Assembly (NCBI RefSeq): GCF_002277025.1
Contig: NZ_NIWD01000013.1
Span: forward strand, 248,338 to 312,337
Reading direction: 5' to 3'
Length of the DNA stretch: 64,000 bases
From: Sphingopyxis sp. GW247-27LB
GTDB taxonomy: Bacteria > Pseudomonadota > Alphaproteobacteria > Sphingomonadales > Sphingomonadaceae
The translations under genes and the position numbers were made by a program. This document shows, piece by piece, positions 44,791-54,754 of this stretch (its first letter is position 1; every line of letters starts with the position of its first letter). The notes beneath the pieces were generated by a model. It ran no database searches, was not told where the DNA came from, and saw nothing but the letters and a program-made list of their open reading frames with translations.

Positions 44791-46203
44791 ATGGCTGATT
44801 ACGACTACGACGTCCTTGTCATCGGTGCCGGCCCCGGCGGCTATGTCGCGGCGATCCGCGCGGCGCAATTGGGCCTCAAGACCGCATGCGCCGAGGGGCG
44901 CGAGACGCTGGGTGGCACTTGCCTCAACGTCGGCTGCATCCCGTCGAAGGCGATGCTCCACGCGTCGGAATATTTCGAGGCGGCCGCGGGCGGCGCGATG
45001 GCGGCGATGGGCATCAAGGTGAAGCCCGAGCTCGATCTCGGCACGATGCACGGCCAGCGCAAGGATGCGGTGAAGGGTCTGACCGGCGGCATCGAGTTTT
45101 TGTTCAAGAAGAACAAGATCGACTGGCTGAAGGGTTATGCCAAATTCACCGCCGCTGACACGGTCGACGTCGCGGGCAAAGCCGTGCGCGCGAAGAACAT
45201 CATCATCGCCACCGGCTCGTCGGTGACCCCGCTTCCGGGCGTCGAGGTCGATAATGCCAAGGGGATCATCGTCGATTCGACCGGCGCGCTCGAACTCGCC
45301 AAGGTTCCGGCCCATATGGTCGTGATCGGCGGCGGGGTGATCGGGCTCGAACTCGGCAGCGTGTGGCGCCGCCTCGGCGCCAAGGTGACCTGCGTCGAAT
45401 TCCTCGACCAGATCCTGCCCGGCATGGACGGCGACGTCCGCAAGGAAGCGAACAAGATCTTCAAGAAGCAGGGCATCGAGTTCAAGCTCAAGACCAAGGT
45501 CACCAGTGCCGAGGTGAAGGGCAAGAAAGCGGTGCTGACGCTCGAACCCGCGGCCGGCGGCGACCCCGAAACGCTGGAAGCGGACGTCGTTCTGGTGTCG
45601 ATCGGGCGGCGTCCGAACACCGAAGGGCTCGGCCTCGACAAGGCGGGGCTGGAGCTCAACAAGCGCGGCCAGATCGAGACCGACCATGATTTCCGCACCG
45701 CGGTCGACGGCATCTGGGCGATCGGCGACGTCATTCCCGGCCCAATGCTCGCGCACAAGGCCGAGGACGAAGGCATCGCCTGCGCCGAGAATATCGCAGG
45801 GCAGACCGGCATCGTGAACCACGACGTCATCCCGTTGGTCGTCTACACTTGGCCCGAGATCGCCGGCGTCGGGTTGACCGAGGAGCAGGCGGTCGAGAAG
45901 GCGGGTGGGGAAAAGGGCGCGGTCAAGGTCGGCAAATTCCCGATGCTCGCCAACAGCCGCGCCAAGACCAACCACGAACCCGACGGCTTCGTGAAGGTCA
46001 TCGCAGATGCCAAGACCGACCGCGTGCTCGGCGTGTGGTGCATCGCGAGCGTCGCCGGCACGATGATCGCGCAGGCGGCGCAGGCGATGGAATTCGGCGC
46101 GACCAGCGAAGACATCGCCTACACCTGCCACGCGCATCCGACGCACAGCGAGGCGATTAAGGAAGCCGCGATGGCGGTGACGGGCAAGCCCATCCACATC
46201 TGA
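44791..46203 (+). CDS. lpdA: Dihydrolipoyl dehydrogenase (E3)
   Basis: A 470-residue flavoprotein. FAD binding VIGAGPGGYVAAIRAAQLG (10-28), redox disulfide C44/C49 in GGTCLNVGCIPSK, NAD domain VVIGGGVIGLELGSVW, and C-terminal base HAHPTHSEAIKEAA are complete. It reoxidises the E2 lipoyl group. The ATG follows GGAGTGAG. The repeat lies in the leader between sucB and this gene. Confidence 0.97.
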   Translation: MADYDYDVLVIGAGPGGYVAAIRAAQLGLKTACAEGRETLGGTCLNVGCIPSKAMLHASEYFEAAAGGAMAAMGIKVKPELDLGTMHGQRKDAVKGLTGGIEFLFKKNKIDWLKGYAKFTAADTVDVAGKAVRAKNIIIATGSSVTPLPGVEVDNAKGIIVDSTGALELAKVPAHMVVIGGGVIGLELGSVWRRLGAKVTCVEFLDQILPGMDGDVRKEANKIFKKQGIEFKLKTKVTSAEVKGKKAVLTLEPAAGGDPETLEADVVLVSIGRRPNTEGLGLDKAGLELNKRGQIETDHDFRTAVDGIWAIGDVIPGPMLAHKAEDEGIACAENIAGQTGIVNHDVIPLVVYTWPEIAGVGLTEEQAVEKAGGEKGAVKVGKFPMLANSRAKTNHEPDGFVKVIADAKTDRVLGVWCIASVAGTMIAQAAQAMEFGATSEDIAYTCHAHPTHSEAIKEAAMAVTGKPIHI

Positions 46204-46228
46204 CCAACAGCACAGGGGGAGACAGGAT

Positions 46229-47566
46229 ATGGCGAAGCGCGGACTCTGGGTGGCGGCTTCGCTGGCCCTGTCGCTGGCGGCGACCGGCGCGCGCGCGGCG
46301 CCCGACATGGCGGCCGCCAATGCGCGGCTGTCGGCGCTGCTTGACAAGAACTATCCCGCGCTGGAGGCGATCTACAAGGATCTGCACCTCCACCCCGAAC
46401 TCGGGATGCAGGAGGTGCGCACCGCGGGCATCCTCGCGCAGCAACTCCGCAAGGCGGGCTTTGCCGTGACCGAGAAGGTCGGCGGCACCGGCGTCGTCGG
46501 CGTGCTGAAGAATGGCGATGGCCCGACTATCCTCGTCCGCGCCGACATGGACGCGCTGCCGCTTGAGGAGAAGACCGGCCTCGCGTGGGCGAGCAAGGCG
46601 CGTGCGACCTATGAGGGCAAGGATGTGCCCGTGATGCACGCCTGCGGCCACGACACCCATGTCGCCTATCTGGTCGGCGTCGCGCAGGCGCTTTCGGCGA
46701 TGCGTGACAGCTGGTCGGGCACGGTGGTGCTGATCGGCCAGCCCGCCGAAGAAACGCTGAAGGGCGCGCGGGCGATGCTCGACGACGGGCTGCTGACGCG
46801 CTTTCCGAAGCCCGACTTCGGTTTCGCCGCGCATGTCAGCAACCTTCCTTCGGGCGTGGTGGCGATCAAGGCCGGACCGTCCTCGTCGGCGTCGGACAGC
46901 TATTCGGTGATCTTCCACGGCCGCGGCGGCCACGGTTCGATGCCCGCCGCGACGATCGACCCGATCCCGATCGCGGCGCGCTTCGTCACCGACGCGCAGG
47001 TGCTGATCAGCCGCGAAAAGGACCCGGCGGCGTTCGGCGTGCTGACGGTGGGCGCGATCCATGCCGGCAGCGCCCCGAACATCATCCCCGACAGCGCCGA
47101 GGTGAAGGTCAACCTCCGCTCGCAGTCGCCCGAGGTGCGCGACCTGCTGCGCACCGGAACGGCGCGCGCGGCCAAGGCCGCGGCGGCGATGGGCAACGCC
47201 CCCGAACCGACGGTCACCTATCTGGGCGGCACCGGCGTGCTGATGAACGACGAGGCGATGGCGGCGTCGGCAGCCGGGCTGCTCGGGCCGGTGTTCGGCA
47301 AGGGACTGGTCTTCGCGCCCGCCAGCGCCGCGCCCCTGTCGGGGAGCGAGGATTATTCGGAATATGTCGAGGCGGGGGTGCCGTCGGTCTTCTTTGGCAT
47401 CGGCGGCTATGATCCCGCGGTCCTCGCCGACCTAAAGGCGAAGGGCGAGCCGGCCCCGACCAATCACTCGCCCTTCTTCGCGCCCCAGGCCGAGCCCGCG
47501 ATCCGCAACGCGGTGACCGCCATCGTCCTGTCGATCATCGGCGGCGTGCGTCCGGCGGCGGAATAG
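46229..47566 (+). CDS. Secreted M20-family amidohydrolase
   Basis: A 445-residue metallo-amidohydrolase with a signal peptide (MAKRGLWVAASLALSLAATG, cleavage near ARA-AP). The di-zinc motifs are LHLHPELGMQE, RADMDALPLEE, HACGHDTHVAYL and QPAEETLKGARAML. It belongs to the hippurate/aminoacylase group and would hydrolyse N-acyl amino acids or amides in the periplasm. It starts 25 bp after lpdA and could be cotranscribed with it; GGGGGAGA precedes the ATG. Confidence 0.88.
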   Translation: MAKRGLWVAASLALSLAATGARAAPDMAAANARLSALLDKNYPALEAIYKDLHLHPELGMQEVRTAGILAQQLRKAGFAVTEKVGGTGVVGVLKNGDGPTILVRADMDALPLEEKTGLAWASKARATYEGKDVPVMHACGHDTHVAYLVGVAQALSAMRDSWSGTVVLIGQPAEETLKGARAMLDDGLLTRFPKPDFGFAAHVSNLPSGVVAIKAGPSSSASDSYSVIFHGRGGHGSMPAATIDPIPIAARFVTDAQVLISREKDPAAFGVLTVGAIHAGSAPNIIPDSAEVKVNLRSQSPEVRDLLRTGTARAAKAAAAMGNAPEPTVTYLGGTGVLMNDEAMAASAAGLLGPVFGKGLVFAPASAAPLSGSEDYSEYVEAGVPSVFFGIGGYDPAVLADLKAKGEPAPTNHSPFFAPQAEPAIRNAVTAIVLSIIGGVRPAAE

Positions 47567-47574
47567 CGTCGGCG

Positions 47575-48204
47575 ATGCCCGAGCTCGACAATGCGCTGAT
47601 CGTCCGGCTGCTCGACCTGGTCGGCATCGGCGTCTTCGCGCTGTCGGGCGCGCTGATGGCGGTGCGGCTGCGGCAGACGCTGGTCACCGCGAGCTTCTTC
47701 GCGCTCGTCACCGGGGTCGGCGGCGGCAGCGTGCGCGACCTGCTCATCGGCGCGCCGGTGTTCTGGGTGCACGACGGCGCGATCGCCGCGATGTGCATCG
47801 TGATCGCGCTGGTCGTCTGGGTAACGCCCGAACGCTGGTGGCAGGGTCAATTGCTCGAATGGGCCGATGCGGTCGGACTCGCCGCCTATGCCGTGTTCGG
47901 CACCGCGAAGGCGATGGCGTGGGGCGTGCCTCCGGTGCCCGCGCTGATGATGGGTGTGATCACCGGCTGCGTCGGCGGCACGATCCGCGACGTATTGGCG
48001 GGGGTGCCGTCGATCATCATGCGGCCCGAAGTCTATGTCACCGCCGCGGCGCTCGCCTCGGGACTCTTCCTCCTGCTGCAATGGCTGGGGGCCGGAACGC
48101 CCGTCGCGGCGGTTGCGGGCGCCGGGGCGGGCTTTGCGCTGCGCGGCGCGGCGATCCGCTGGTCGCTCGCGCTTCCGGCCTATCGCGGCCCGAAAACCGG
48201 ATAG
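47575..48204 (+). CDS. TRIC-family (UPF0126) cation channel protein
   Basis: A 209-residue seven-helix membrane protein with two internal repeats. Each repeat has a glycine-rich kinked helix followed by a conserved R-D: TGVGGGSVRDLLIG and TGCVGGTIRDVLAGVP, the signature of bacterial TRIC channels. It forms trimeric K+ channels. It lies 8 bp after the M20 gene. Confidence 0.9.
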   Translation: MPELDNALIVRLLDLVGIGVFALSGALMAVRLRQTLVTASFFALVTGVGGGSVRDLLIGAPVFWVHDGAIAAMCIVIALVVWVTPERWWQGQLLEWADAVGLAAYAVFGTAKAMAWGVPPVPALMMGVITGCVGGTIRDVLAGVPSIIMRPEVYVTAAALASGLFLLLQWLGAGTPVAAVAGAGAGFALRGAAIRWSLALPAYRGPKTG

Positions 48205-48240
48205 GCTTGCCAAATCGCGAATCTGTGGCAGGTTCGCCTT

Positions 48241-49569
48241 ATGAACAGCGATGTCAGCACGATCGCCCGCCGGGTGCGCGGCCAGGCCGATGCCTTGCCC
48301 GACCTGTTCGGGCGCTTCGATTTCGACAAGGCGCCCGAGCGCTGGGCGCCCGAGGCCGATGCGGTCAGCGAGCTCGGCCGGGTCCGGGGAGCCGACCGGG
48401 CCGCCTATCTGGAGGACGCGGAGCTGCTCGCGCGCATCCGCGAATATACGATGCTCGGCGACCGCACCGGCGACGCCTATGCGGCGCTGATGCCGCGCTA
48501 TGGTTTCCAGCGCACCGTCGCGATGCTGGTCGAGGCGTGCGATCGCGGCGTGGCGGCGGTCGAGGACGCGCCGCCCGAACTCGCGGCGCTGATCCACGAG
48601 ATGGAGCAGAAGCCGACGTGGCTCGACATGGAACTGGTCGAGGAAGGCGCGGCCTACGAGCGCAATGCGACCGCGAACCTCTCGCCCTTCCTGATCCGCG
48701 GCGCCTTCATCGCGACCTTCCTCAACAAATATTCGGCGCTGCCGATGGCGCTGACCGGCACGCTCGGCCATGGGACCGCGGCGCGGCGGGTGAAGGAGAC
48801 CGCAACCTTCTTTGCGACGACCGCGCTGCCGGGCGCGCTGGGACGCTTCGGGCCCGGCTTCAAGGCCGCGGCGATGGTGCGGCTGATGCACTCGATGGTG
48901 CGCGTCAACGTGCTGTCGCGGCCGGACATGTGGGACGCCGAAACGTATGGCATGCCGATCCCGCAGCTCGACCAGATGCCCGCGGGGCTCATCCCCGTCT
49001 ATTTCCTGTCGCAGGAGGTGCTGGCGAAGGGGCGCACCCGCTTCAACCGGCTCGAACGCGGGCGGGTCGAGCTCGCGCGCTACCGCTGCTATCTTCTCGG
49101 CCTGCCCGAGGATCTGCTCGCCGACACGCCGCAGGAGATCGTTCGCATCTGGCGCACGCGCAGCGCCACCCTGCGCTACGAATATGACGACCGCGTCTGT
49201 GGCGGCCTGCTGCGCGCGACGATGGAGGCCGAGCTGTCGGCCGACCCCTCGCCCAAGGGACGCGTCAAGCGCCGGCTCGAGCGCTCGGTCAGCCGCGTCT
49301 TCTTCGTGAAGGCGTTTCTGAGCGGGGACGAGGAGCGCGCGGCCGATGTTGGCGTGCCGGTCTCGCGCCGCGACCATCTGATCTATGGCGCGACGATGCT
49401 GGCCGTCGCGGGGCGCATGGCCGCCTATCGCGCCGCGTCGCGCCTGCCCGTCGTCCGCCACCTCGCCGACCGGCGGCTCGTGCGCCGGATCGAGCGCCAG
49501 CTTGCGGGCTATGGCCGCGCCGAATTCACCACCGACTCCGCGCATTATCGCCCGGCAACCGCCAGCTGA
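48241..49569 (+). CDS. MpaB-family (DUF2236/latex-clearing-like) oxygenase
   Basis: A 442-residue helical protein. It carries YGFQRTVAMLVEAC, ATFFATTALPGALG and RLMHSMVRVNVLS, the latter being the His-containing heme-proximal helix typical of the MpaB/Lcp group, which are heme b oxygenases. Substrate unknown. The stop is followed after 13 bp by an alpha/beta hydrolase gene, which may process the product. Confidence 0.82.
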   Translation: MNSDVSTIARRVRGQADALPDLFGRFDFDKAPERWAPEADAVSELGRVRGADRAAYLEDAELLARIREYTMLGDRTGDAYAALMPRYGFQRTVAMLVEACDRGVAAVEDAPPELAALIHEMEQKPTWLDMELVEEGAAYERNATANLSPFLIRGAFIATFLNKYSALPMALTGTLGHGTAARRVKETATFFATTALPGALGRFGPGFKAAAMVRLMHSMVRVNVLSRPDMWDAETYGMPIPQLDQMPAGLIPVYFLSQEVLAKGRTRFNRLERGRVELARYRCYLLGLPEDLLADTPQEIVRIWRTRSATLRYEYDDRVCGGLLRATMEAELSADPSPKGRVKRRLERSVSRVFFVKAFLSGDEERAADVGVPVSRRDHLIYGATMLAVAGRMAAYRAASRLPVVRHLADRRLVRRIERQLAGYGRAEFTTDSAHYRPATAS

Positions 49570-49582
49570 CGGATATAACCGC

Positions 49583-50485
49583 ATGACGACCGAACAGACG
49601 ACCGCGAACGGCCTTTCGATCACCTATGAGGACAAGGGGCCGCGCGACGCGCCGGTGATCCTGCTGGTGATGGGGCTGGGCGGGCAGCTGACCCTGTGGC
49701 CAGACGAATTCGTCGATGCGCTGAACGCGCGGGGGTTCCGCACCATCCGCTACGACAATCGCGACGTCGGCCTGTCGACGCGCTTCGAGGCGGCGGGGGT
49801 GCCCAACCTCAAATGGATGTTCGTGAAGGCGGCGATCGGGTTGCCGGTGCGCCCGGCCTATACGCTCGCCGACATGGCGGCCGACGGCATGGCGCTGCTC
49901 GACCGGCTCGGCATCGAGCGCGCGCACATCGTCGGCGCGTCGATGGGCGGGATGATCGCGCAGCATATCGCCGCGCGCTATCCCGAGCGCGTGCTGTCGC
50001 TGACCTCGATCATGTCGACGACCGGCAACCGCCGCCTGCCGCGCGCGCGGAAGGAGGCGATGCAGGTACTCGCGAACCGGCCGATGGGCGGCGATCCCGA
50101 GGACATGATCGCCTATTCGGTGCGCGCGGCGCGGGTGATCGGCAGTCCCGGCTACCCCGCCGAGGAGGCGCGGCTGCAGCGCCGGGTGCGCGCCGATTAC
50201 GAGCGCGGCTTCTATCCGCAGGGTGTCGCGCGCCAGATGGCGGCGATCGTCGCCGACGGCGACCGGCGCGCGATGCTGAAGGACGTCAAGGCGCCGACGC
50301 TCGTCATCCACGGCGAGGACGATCCGCTCGTGCCGCTGGCGGGCGGCCGCGACACCGCCGCGAGCATCGCCGGGGCGCGGCTGATGACGATCCCCGGCAT
50401 GGGGCACGACCTGCCGCTCGCGCTGGTCGACACGCTGACCGGCGCGATCGCGGAGCATGCGAAGGACGCGGTGGTCGCGGCCTGA
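49583..50485 (+). CDS. Alpha/beta-hydrolase
   Basis: A 300-residue alpha/beta hydrolase. The cap-less core shows LVMGLGGQLTLWPDEFVDAL, RYDNRDVGLS, the nucleophile elbow GASMGGMIAQ, acid GEDDPLVP and His GMGHDLP. The family includes aclacinomycin methylesterase-like enzymes and lactonases; the substrate is not assignable. It ends near the convergent sppA gene. Confidence 0.87.
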   Translation: MTTEQTTANGLSITYEDKGPRDAPVILLVMGLGGQLTLWPDEFVDALNARGFRTIRYDNRDVGLSTRFEAAGVPNLKWMFVKAAIGLPVRPAYTLADMAADGMALLDRLGIERAHIVGASMGGMIAQHIAARYPERVLSLTSIMSTTGNRRLPRARKEAMQVLANRPMGGDPEDMIAYSVRAARVIGSPGYPAEEARLQRRVRADYERGFYPQGVARQMAAIVADGDRRAMLKDVKAPTLVIHGEDDPLVPLAGGRDTAASIAGARLMTIPGMGHDLPLALVDTLTGAIAEHAKDAVVAA

Positions 50486-50514
50486 TCTCTCCCCTTCCGG
50501 CCGCGGGAGGGGGA

Positions 50515-52506
50515 TCAGGATTTCAGCAGTAGCGCCAGCTTCGCCAGCAGGCCGGTCGTGTCCGCGCCGCGCGAATGCGGCACGGCGGCGGGCAGATAGG
50601 CGCGGCAGTCGAGGCAGGCGGCCTGCACCGAACCCGCCTCGGTCAGCAGCGACAGGTCCTGCGCCAGCCGCCGCTCGGTGAGCTGGCGCTTCATCGCCGC
50701 GATGCCGAACCAGCCGCGCGGCGCCATCGCCGCCTCTTCCTGATCGACGCCGAACAGCCCGGCGAGCATCTTCGAAAATTCGCTCGGCTCGTCCTCGAAA
50801 TATTTGGCGTGATAATCGCCGTCGACCTTGGCGAGCTTCGCCGCTGCCGCGAGCGCCTCGGGCAGCCCGCCGAACTGGTCGACGAGGCCGAGCTGGCGCG
50901 CGGTGCCACCCGCCCAGACGCGGCCTTCGGCAATGGTCTCGATCTTCTCCACCGGCTGCTTGCGGCTCTTGGCGACCAGCCCGGTGAAGCGCGCGTAAAT
51001 GTCCTCGACGCTTGCCTGCGCAAGCTGGTTGAACTCGTCGTTCACCCCGCCGAGGATGTCGGGCTGGCCCGACAGCGGGGTCGTCGCGATGCCGTCGGCG
51101 GTGACGCCGATCTTGGCGAGCGCCTGGTCGAAGCTCGGCAGGATGCCGAAGACGCCGATCGACCCGGTGATCGTGTCGGGCTCGGCGAAGATGCGGTCGG
51201 CGGGGGTCGACACCCAATAGCCGCCCGACGCCGCGACATTCGCCATCGACACCACGATCGGCTTCTTCTTCGCCTTCGCGGCGAGCAGCGCCTGGCGGAT
51301 CTCTTCGGAAGCGAGCACCGAGCCGCCCGGCGAATCGACGCGGAGGACGATCGCCTTGACCCCGTCGTCGGCCGCGGCGTCGAGAACGTGCTGCGCGATC
51401 GTTTCGCCGCCCGCGGTGCCGTTCGAGGCTTCGCCGTCGACGATCTCGCCGATCACGGGAACGACGGCGATCGCGGTGCCCTCCTTCCCCGGCGGGTTGG
51501 CGGCGACCCAATTGTCGAGCGGGATCGCGTTATAGTCCCACGGCTGGCTGTCGTCATAGGCGCCGCTGATTTCGGCGACGCGCGTTCCGAACGCCATCCG
51601 GCTGCCGACCTTGTCGACCAGCCCGGCGTCGAGCGACGCCTTCGACAGATCGTTGCCGGCGGCTTTCACGAGGCCCGGCGTATCGGCGATGAAGGCGTCG
51701 ATCTTCGCTTGCGGCCGCGCCTTTTGGACGTCGCTCCGCCATTTGTCCCACAGCACCGAGGCATAGGCGAGGTCGGCCTCCTTCGCCTCGGGCGACTGGT
51801 CGCTGCGCAGGAAGGGTTCGACCGCGCTCTTGAAGGTGCCGACGCGGTAGATGTGCGCGGTAATGCCGAGCCGGTCCATCAGCCCCTTGTAATAGAGGTG
51901 CGACCCGCCCGGCCCCGCGATGGCGACGCCGCCGATCGGATCGGACCAGATCTCGCTCGCGTGCGAGGCGATCTGGTAGCTGTCGGTGGTGTAGGCGGTC
52001 GCGAAGGCGAGCACCGGCTTCTTCTTCGCGCGCACCTTGTCGATCGCGGCGCCGATCTCGGCGAGCGAGACCTGCCCGCCGCCGAGGAATCGGTCGAGGT
52101 CGAGCACGACCGAGGTGACGCGTTTGTCGTCGGCCGCGGTTTCGAGCGCATGGACGACGTCGCGGACGCGATATTCCTTGAGGTCCTGCCCGCCCGACAG
52201 CGCGGCGAAGGGGTCGATCTCGGCCGGCTGTTCGGTGACGACGCCGTCGAGTTCGAGCAGCAGCGCGCCCTCGCTGACCGGCAGCGCCGCGTTCGGGCGG
52301 CCCGAGAGCAGGCCGAACAGCAGCGCGAAAAACATGAGGAGGAAGACGAGCGCGAGCCCGTCCTTGATCGCGACGAGCAGGTGCCAGACCTTGCGCGGGA
52401 AGCTGGTGGTCGATTTGGGCTTGTCGTCGCCCGGCAGCGGACGGCGGACGGGGATCGCCCAGGGACCCTGGTTGCTGTTCGGCGGCGTGGCGGTGCTATC
52501 GGTCAT
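50515..52506 (-). CDS. sppA: Signal peptide peptidase SppA, 67-kDa type
   Basis: A 663-residue two-repeat serine-lysine protease. A membrane helix lies at about 45-67. The catalytic lysine is K226 in GTFKSAVEPF and the catalytic serine S427 in MANVAASGGYW, matching E. coli K209 and S409. It clears signal peptides left in the inner membrane. The length exceeds E. coli SppA by about 45 residues, mainly at the cytoplasmic N-terminus and C-terminus; the last 60 residues, with Cys-rich QAACLDCRAYLP, are unusual. Confidence 0.93.
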   Translation of the reverse strand: MTDSTATPPNSNQGPWAIPVRRPLPGDDKPKSTTSFPRKVWHLLVAIKDGLALVFLLMFFALLFGLLSGRPNAALPVSEGALLLELDGVVTEQPAEIDPFAALSGGQDLKEYRVRDVVHALETAADDKRVTSVVLDLDRFLGGGQVSLAEIGAAIDKVRAKKKPVLAFATAYTTDSYQIASHASEIWSDPIGGVAIAGPGGSHLYYKGLMDRLGITAHIYRVGTFKSAVEPFLRSDQSPEAKEADLAYASVLWDKWRSDVQKARPQAKIDAFIADTPGLVKAAGNDLSKASLDAGLVDKVGSRMAFGTRVAEISGAYDDSQPWDYNAIPLDNWVAANPPGKEGTAIAVVPVIGEIVDGEASNGTAGGETIAQHVLDAAADDGVKAIVLRVDSPGGSVLASEEIRQALLAAKAKKKPIVVSMANVAASGGYWVSTPADRIFAEPDTITGSIGVFGILPSFDQALAKIGVTADGIATTPLSGQPDILGGVNDEFNQLAQASVEDIYARFTGLVAKSRKQPVEKIETIAEGRVWAGGTARQLGLVDQFGGLPEALAAAAKLAKVDGDYHAKYFEDEPSEFSKMLAGLFGVDQEEAAMAPRGWFGIAAMKRQLTERRLAQDLSLLTEAGSVQAACLDCRAYLPAAVPHSRGADTTGLLAKLALLLKS

Positions 52507-52589
52507 GCCCCAGACCTAATCGCGCCGCCCATCCTTGGCAATGCACGCTTCGACCGGCGGGCCATGCTGCCCCATCGGCGACGTGAGCG

Positions 52590-53510
52590 TCAGAGCCAGC
52601 CTTCGCGGCGATACCAGCGCACCGTTTCCGCGAGCGCGTCGCCGGTCGCGGTTTCGGGCTGCCAGAGCGCGGCGGGGGGGCAGGCGCCCTCGGCGACGAC
52701 CCAGTCGGGATGCGCGATATAGCGCGCGCGGTCGGGGGTCAGCTTGGCGCGGCTGCGGCGGACGAGCGTGTCGAGCCGCCCGCCGGCCCTGAGCACGACC
52801 CCGGGCACCGCGAGCGTCGAGACGTGGCTGCGCCCGACCGCGCGGCCGATCGCGCGCGCGAAGCTGCGGTGCGACCAGCCGTTCGGGTGGCCGTCGTCGG
52901 GCTCGTAGGTCGCGCCGATGCTCGCGTCGCGGTCGGCGGCGAGCGCGACGAGCAGGCGTGCGAGTTCGTCGACGTAGATCGCCGATAGGCGCCCCGCGGG
53001 CGGCAGCAGCGCGACGCCGCGCCGTGCCATGCGGAACAGGTCGAGCATCTCGGTGTCGCCGGGGCCGAAAACCGCGGGCGGGCGCACGATCGTCCAGTCG
53101 AGCCCGCTCGCGCGGACGATCGTCTCGGCGCGCGCCTTCGACCAGCTATAGTTGGAAATTTCGGGCTTGCGCGCCGCGAGCGAGGAGACGTGGACGAAGC
53201 GCGTCACCCCCGCGGCGCGCGCGGCGTCGACGACATGGCCGGTCGCGACCGCGTTGCCGGTCTCGAACGCCGCGCGGGTGGGGACGTTGACGACGCCCGC
53301 GATGTGCAGCACGGCGTCGCTGCCCGCCGCCATCTCGGCGAGGCTCGCGGGCTGGTCGAGCGCGCCGGCGATCCAGGTCACGCCCTCGCGTTCGGGCTGC
53401 GGGCGGCGGGTGAGGGCGCGGACGTGCCAGCCCGCCGCGACCGCCTGGCCGAGGGTCGCGCCGCCGACGAAACCGGTCGCGCCGGTCATCGCGAGGGTGG
53501 GGGTGTTCAC
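52590..53510 (-). CDS. NAD(P)-binding extended-SDR protein (NDUFA9-like)
   Basis: A 306-residue Rossmann protein. It opens LAMTGATGFVGGATLGQAVAAGW and has HVSSLAARKPEISNYSWSKARAE (SxxxYxxxK-like) and RPPAVFGPGD. These proteins act as epimerases/dehydrogenases or as complex I assembly relatives. GTG at 53510 overlaps the proB stop (GTGA), so the two are coupled. The true start is inferred from this overlap and the Rossmann loop. Confidence 0.82.
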   Translation of the reverse strand: MNTPTLAMTGATGFVGGATLGQAVAAGWHVRALTRRPQPEREGVTWIAGALDQPASLAEMAAGSDAVLHIAGVVNVPTRAAFETGNAVATGHVVDAARAAGVTRFVHVSSLAARKPEISNYSWSKARAETIVRASGLDWTIVRPPAVFGPGDTEMLDLFRMARRGVALLPPAGRLSAIYVDELARLLVALAADRDASIGATYEPDDGHPNGWSHRSFARAIGRAVGRSHVSTLAVPGVVLRAGGRLDTLVRRSRAKLTPDRARYIAHPDWVVAEGACPPAALWQPETATGDALAETVRWYRREGWL

Positions 53511-54613
53511 AGCAGCACCAGATGGTCGCGGTGGACGACGGCGCTGCGCGGCGCATAGCCGAGCGTGGCTTCCTGCGCGTCGCGGCCGAGGCCGAGGATC
53601 GCCGCGATGTCGGCGGCGGGATATTCGGACAGGCCGCGCGCGACGACGCGGCCGTCGGGCCCCGCGATGTCGAGGATGTCGCCGCGCTTGAAGCCGCCGC
53701 TCGCGCCGGTCACGCCCGCCGCGAGCAGGCTGGCGCCGCCGCCGAGCGCCTTCACCGCCCCCGCGTCGATGGACAGGCGGCCCTTGGCGGTCAGTCCGCC
53801 GGCGAGCCACGCCTTGCGCGCGCTCGCGCCTTTCTCTGCGGCGAACAGCGTGTGGCGCGCCTCGGCCGACAGCGGCCGGTCGATCCGCCCCGAGGCGATG
53901 GCGAGATGTGCGCCCGCGGCGCCGGCGATCCGTGCCGCCGCGATCTTCGACACCATGCCCCCCGACCCCATGCCCGACGCCGAGCCGGTGTCGGCCATCG
54001 CCTCGATGGCGGTGTCGATGCGGTCGACGCGCGCGATATGCCGGGCGCCTTCCAGCGCCGGGTTGCGGTCGTAGAGCCCGTCGATGTCGGAGAGCAGGAT
54101 GACGCCGCCCGCGCCCGCCGCCTGCGCGACGCGCGCGGCGAGCCGGTCGTTGTCGCCGAAACGGATTTCGGCGGTCGCGACGCTGTCATTCTCGTTGATG
54201 ACCGGCACGACGCGCAAGGACAGCAGCCGGTCGAGCGTCGCCGCGGCGTTGAGATAGCGGCGGCGATGTTCGAGATCGTCGAGGGTGACGAGCATCTGCG
54301 CCGCGGTCAGCCCCTCGGCGCCGAGCACCTCGGCCCAGACCTGCGATAGCGCGATCTGTCCGGTCGCCGCGGCGGCCTGCGCATCCTCGAGGCTCGCGCG
54401 GCCGCCCTTGGCGAGCCCCAGCCGCCGCGCGCCGAGCGCGATCGCGCCCGACGAGACGACCGCGACCTGCTGCCCCTCGCGCGTCCGTTCCGCGATATCG
54501 GCGGCGATCCCCGCGAGCCAGTCGCGCCGCACCGCGCCGCCTTCGTCGACGAGCAGCGCCGATCCGATCTTGACGATCAGCCGGGAGCAGGAGGCGGGGG
54601 GGAACAGGGTCAT
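53507..54613 (-). CDS. proB: Glutamate 5-kinase
   Basis: A 368-residue amino-acid kinase with C-terminal PUA domain. The kinase has IVKIGSALLVDEGG, VSSGAIALGARRLGL, VINENDSVATAEIRFGDNDRLAARVA and LLSDIDGLYDRNP; the PUA region is from about 275. It makes glutamyl-5-phosphate for proline. The usual partner proA is not adjacent. In many alphaproteobacteria proB is next to obgE; here a methyltransferase gene intervenes. Confidence 0.96.
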   Translation of the reverse strand: MTLFPPASCSRLIVKIGSALLVDEGGAVRRDWLAGIAADIAERTREGQQVAVVSSGAIALGARRLGLAKGGRASLEDAQAAAATGQIALSQVWAEVLGAEGLTAAQMLVTLDDLEHRRRYLNAAATLDRLLSLRVVPVINENDSVATAEIRFGDNDRLAARVAQAAGAGGVILLSDIDGLYDRNPALEGARHIARVDRIDTAIEAMADTGSASGMGSGGMVSKIAAARIAGAAGAHLAIASGRIDRPLSAEARHTLFAAEKGASARKAWLAGGLTAKGRLSIDAGAVKALGGGASLLAAGVTGASGGFKRGDILDIAGPDGRVVARGLSEYPAADIAAILGLGRDAQEATLGYAPRSAVVHRDHLVLL

Positions 54614-54754
54614 TCCTGCGCCGATAGCGCGCGCGCGCAGGGGTGCCAATGCGAATATCCGTGCCGTGGTGCCGTTTCCCTCGCGATATGCTATGCTGGT
54701 CTTCTCATCGAGCCCTTCTGGAGAGTCGCACACCCCCTTTGCAGGAGAGGATAG

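Noticed and set aside
47464-49623. Long minus-strand frame opposite TRIC and MpaB genes
   Set aside because: Shadow frame; the plus-strand genes have clear family motifs and start signals.
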